From Burkholderiales bacterium (lineage in GTDB: Bacteria > Pseudomonadota > Gammaproteobacteria > Burkholderiales > Burkholderiaceae), in NCBI GenBank assembly GCA_947371645.1, contig CANBQJ010000205.1:1-6772 (forward strand): a stretch of 6,772 nucleotides of DNA, given 5' to 3'. Made by a program: the position numbers and the translations under genes. The notes under the pieces are model-generated. The model did no database searches and was not told where the DNA came from. It saw only the letters and a list, made by a program, of their open reading frames with translations. Of this stretch, positions 6,388 to 6,772 are shown piece after piece (within the stretch, counting starts at the first letter, position 1; each line of letters starts with the position of its first letter).

Positions 6388-6397
6388 CCCCCCCCCC
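6388..6397. repeat. homopolymer of ten C (G on the minus strand)
   Basis: An uninterrupted C10 run lies between the catalase-like stop codon (6405) and the candidate ATG 6372 of the second TetR gene. On the minus strand it is G10, just upstream of a -10-like TACACT at 6383-6378. If that element is used, the tract would fall in the promoter spacer, where slippage changes -35/-10 spacing. No good -35 hexamer is visible upstream. Confidence 0.9.
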
Positions 6398-6404
6398 AGT
6401 GCGC

Positions 6405-6772
6405 TCAGGGTTCGATGCGCGGCTGCCCGTTCAGCTGGTGGCGCAGGGTCGAGATGGTCAGGTAGATCGATTTGCGTGCACGCGAGATGCCACCCAGCGG
6501 GCGGTGCTCGGCGATGCTGTGCCAGGGCGTGTAGGAGCGCACCTCGCAGGCCTCGGCCGAGTCACGCGTCTGGGCCGGGATCTCGACGCGGGCCACGGTC
6601 ACGAAGGGCGACTGCGCCTCTTGCCACTCGATGGTCGGGTCTTCAATGGGCATCTGGGCAGGCACCGTGCGGGTCTGCACCATGAAGTCGAAGCAGGCGC
6701 TGCCGGCGGCCAGCGTGGCGTTCAGGTTCTCGCCCAGGCGGTTGGCCGTGTCGGACGTGGAGATGAAGGCGC
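6405..6772 (-). CDS. catalase-like heme protein (y4iL-like), C-terminal part
   Basis: The last 121 residues of a protein whose start lies beyond the right edge; the stop is TGA at 6405. Recognisable motifs are FDFMVQTR, then the segment YTPWHSIAEHRPLGGISRAR followed by KSIYLTISTLRHQLNG. This PWH...EHRPLGG.(N/S)RAR signature is typical of the catalase-fold subfamily related to Rhizobium y4iL, which are catalase-like heme-binding proteins distinct from classical catalases. The heme-ligand tyrosine and distal histidine are not readily assigned in this fragment. Members are uncharacterised or linked by similarity to lipid-peroxide and oxygenase-type chemistry, so the reaction should be treated as unknown. 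It lies upstream of the TetR gene on the same strand with a short gap, suggesting possible cotranscription. Confidence 0.85.
   Translation of the reverse strand, partial: AFISTSDTANRLGENLNATLAAGSACFDFMVQTRTVPAQMPIEDPTIEWQEAQSPFVTVARVEIPAQTRDSAEACEVRSYTPWHSIAEHRPLGGISRARKSIYLTISTLRHQLNGQPRIEP

Overview
The window is high-GC DNA (about two thirds G+C in most genes) with compact bacterial genes and sigma70-type signals. The content suggests a Gram-negative proteobacterium: a Tat-type signal peptide, a Pseudomonas-type neutral ceramidase, TetR regulators and a y4iL-like catalase homologue. A betaproteobacterium such as a Burkholderiales/Comamonadaceae member is my best guess, but that placement is inference.

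Left part (1-3216, minus strand): a two-gene exported operon. A complete neutral ceramidase (GTG start at 3216, stop at 1195) has all expected zinc-site residues and the catalytic serine motif. It is followed after 19 bp, with a good Shine-Dalgarno, by a flavin monoamine oxidase with a twin-arginine signal peptide. The amine oxidase runs off the left edge and lacks its C-terminal end. The pairing suggests that sphingosine released from ceramide may be oxidised outside the cytoplasm. That is a hypothesis from gene order, not a demonstrated pathway.

Middle (3217-4804): a 494-bp intergenic stretch of mixed composition precedes a divergent TetR-family regulator (3711-4397), the natural candidate to control the ceramidase operon. 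A small unrecognised ORF on the minus strand (4381-4665) overlaps the 3' end of the regulator gene. Part of this middle section is clearly lower in GC than its flanks (about 52% in a sampled 60-bp stretch of tetR, against 68% in a sampled stretch of the hydrolase gene), which suggests a different history.

Right part (4672-6772): a near-consensus promoter (4672-4701) and Shine-Dalgarno drive a PF10118-type, ferritin-like 'predicted metal-dependent hydrolase' (4805-5689). Convergent with it is a second TetR regulator (5710-6333), which follows the 3' end of a catalase-like heme protein gene (6405 to the right edge) on the same strand. Just upstream of this second regulator there are two oddities: an in-frame amber codon six codons after a better-looking ATG, and a run of ten C residues. 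No tRNA, rRNA, CRISPR array, complete insertion sequence or convincing rho-independent terminator was seen.
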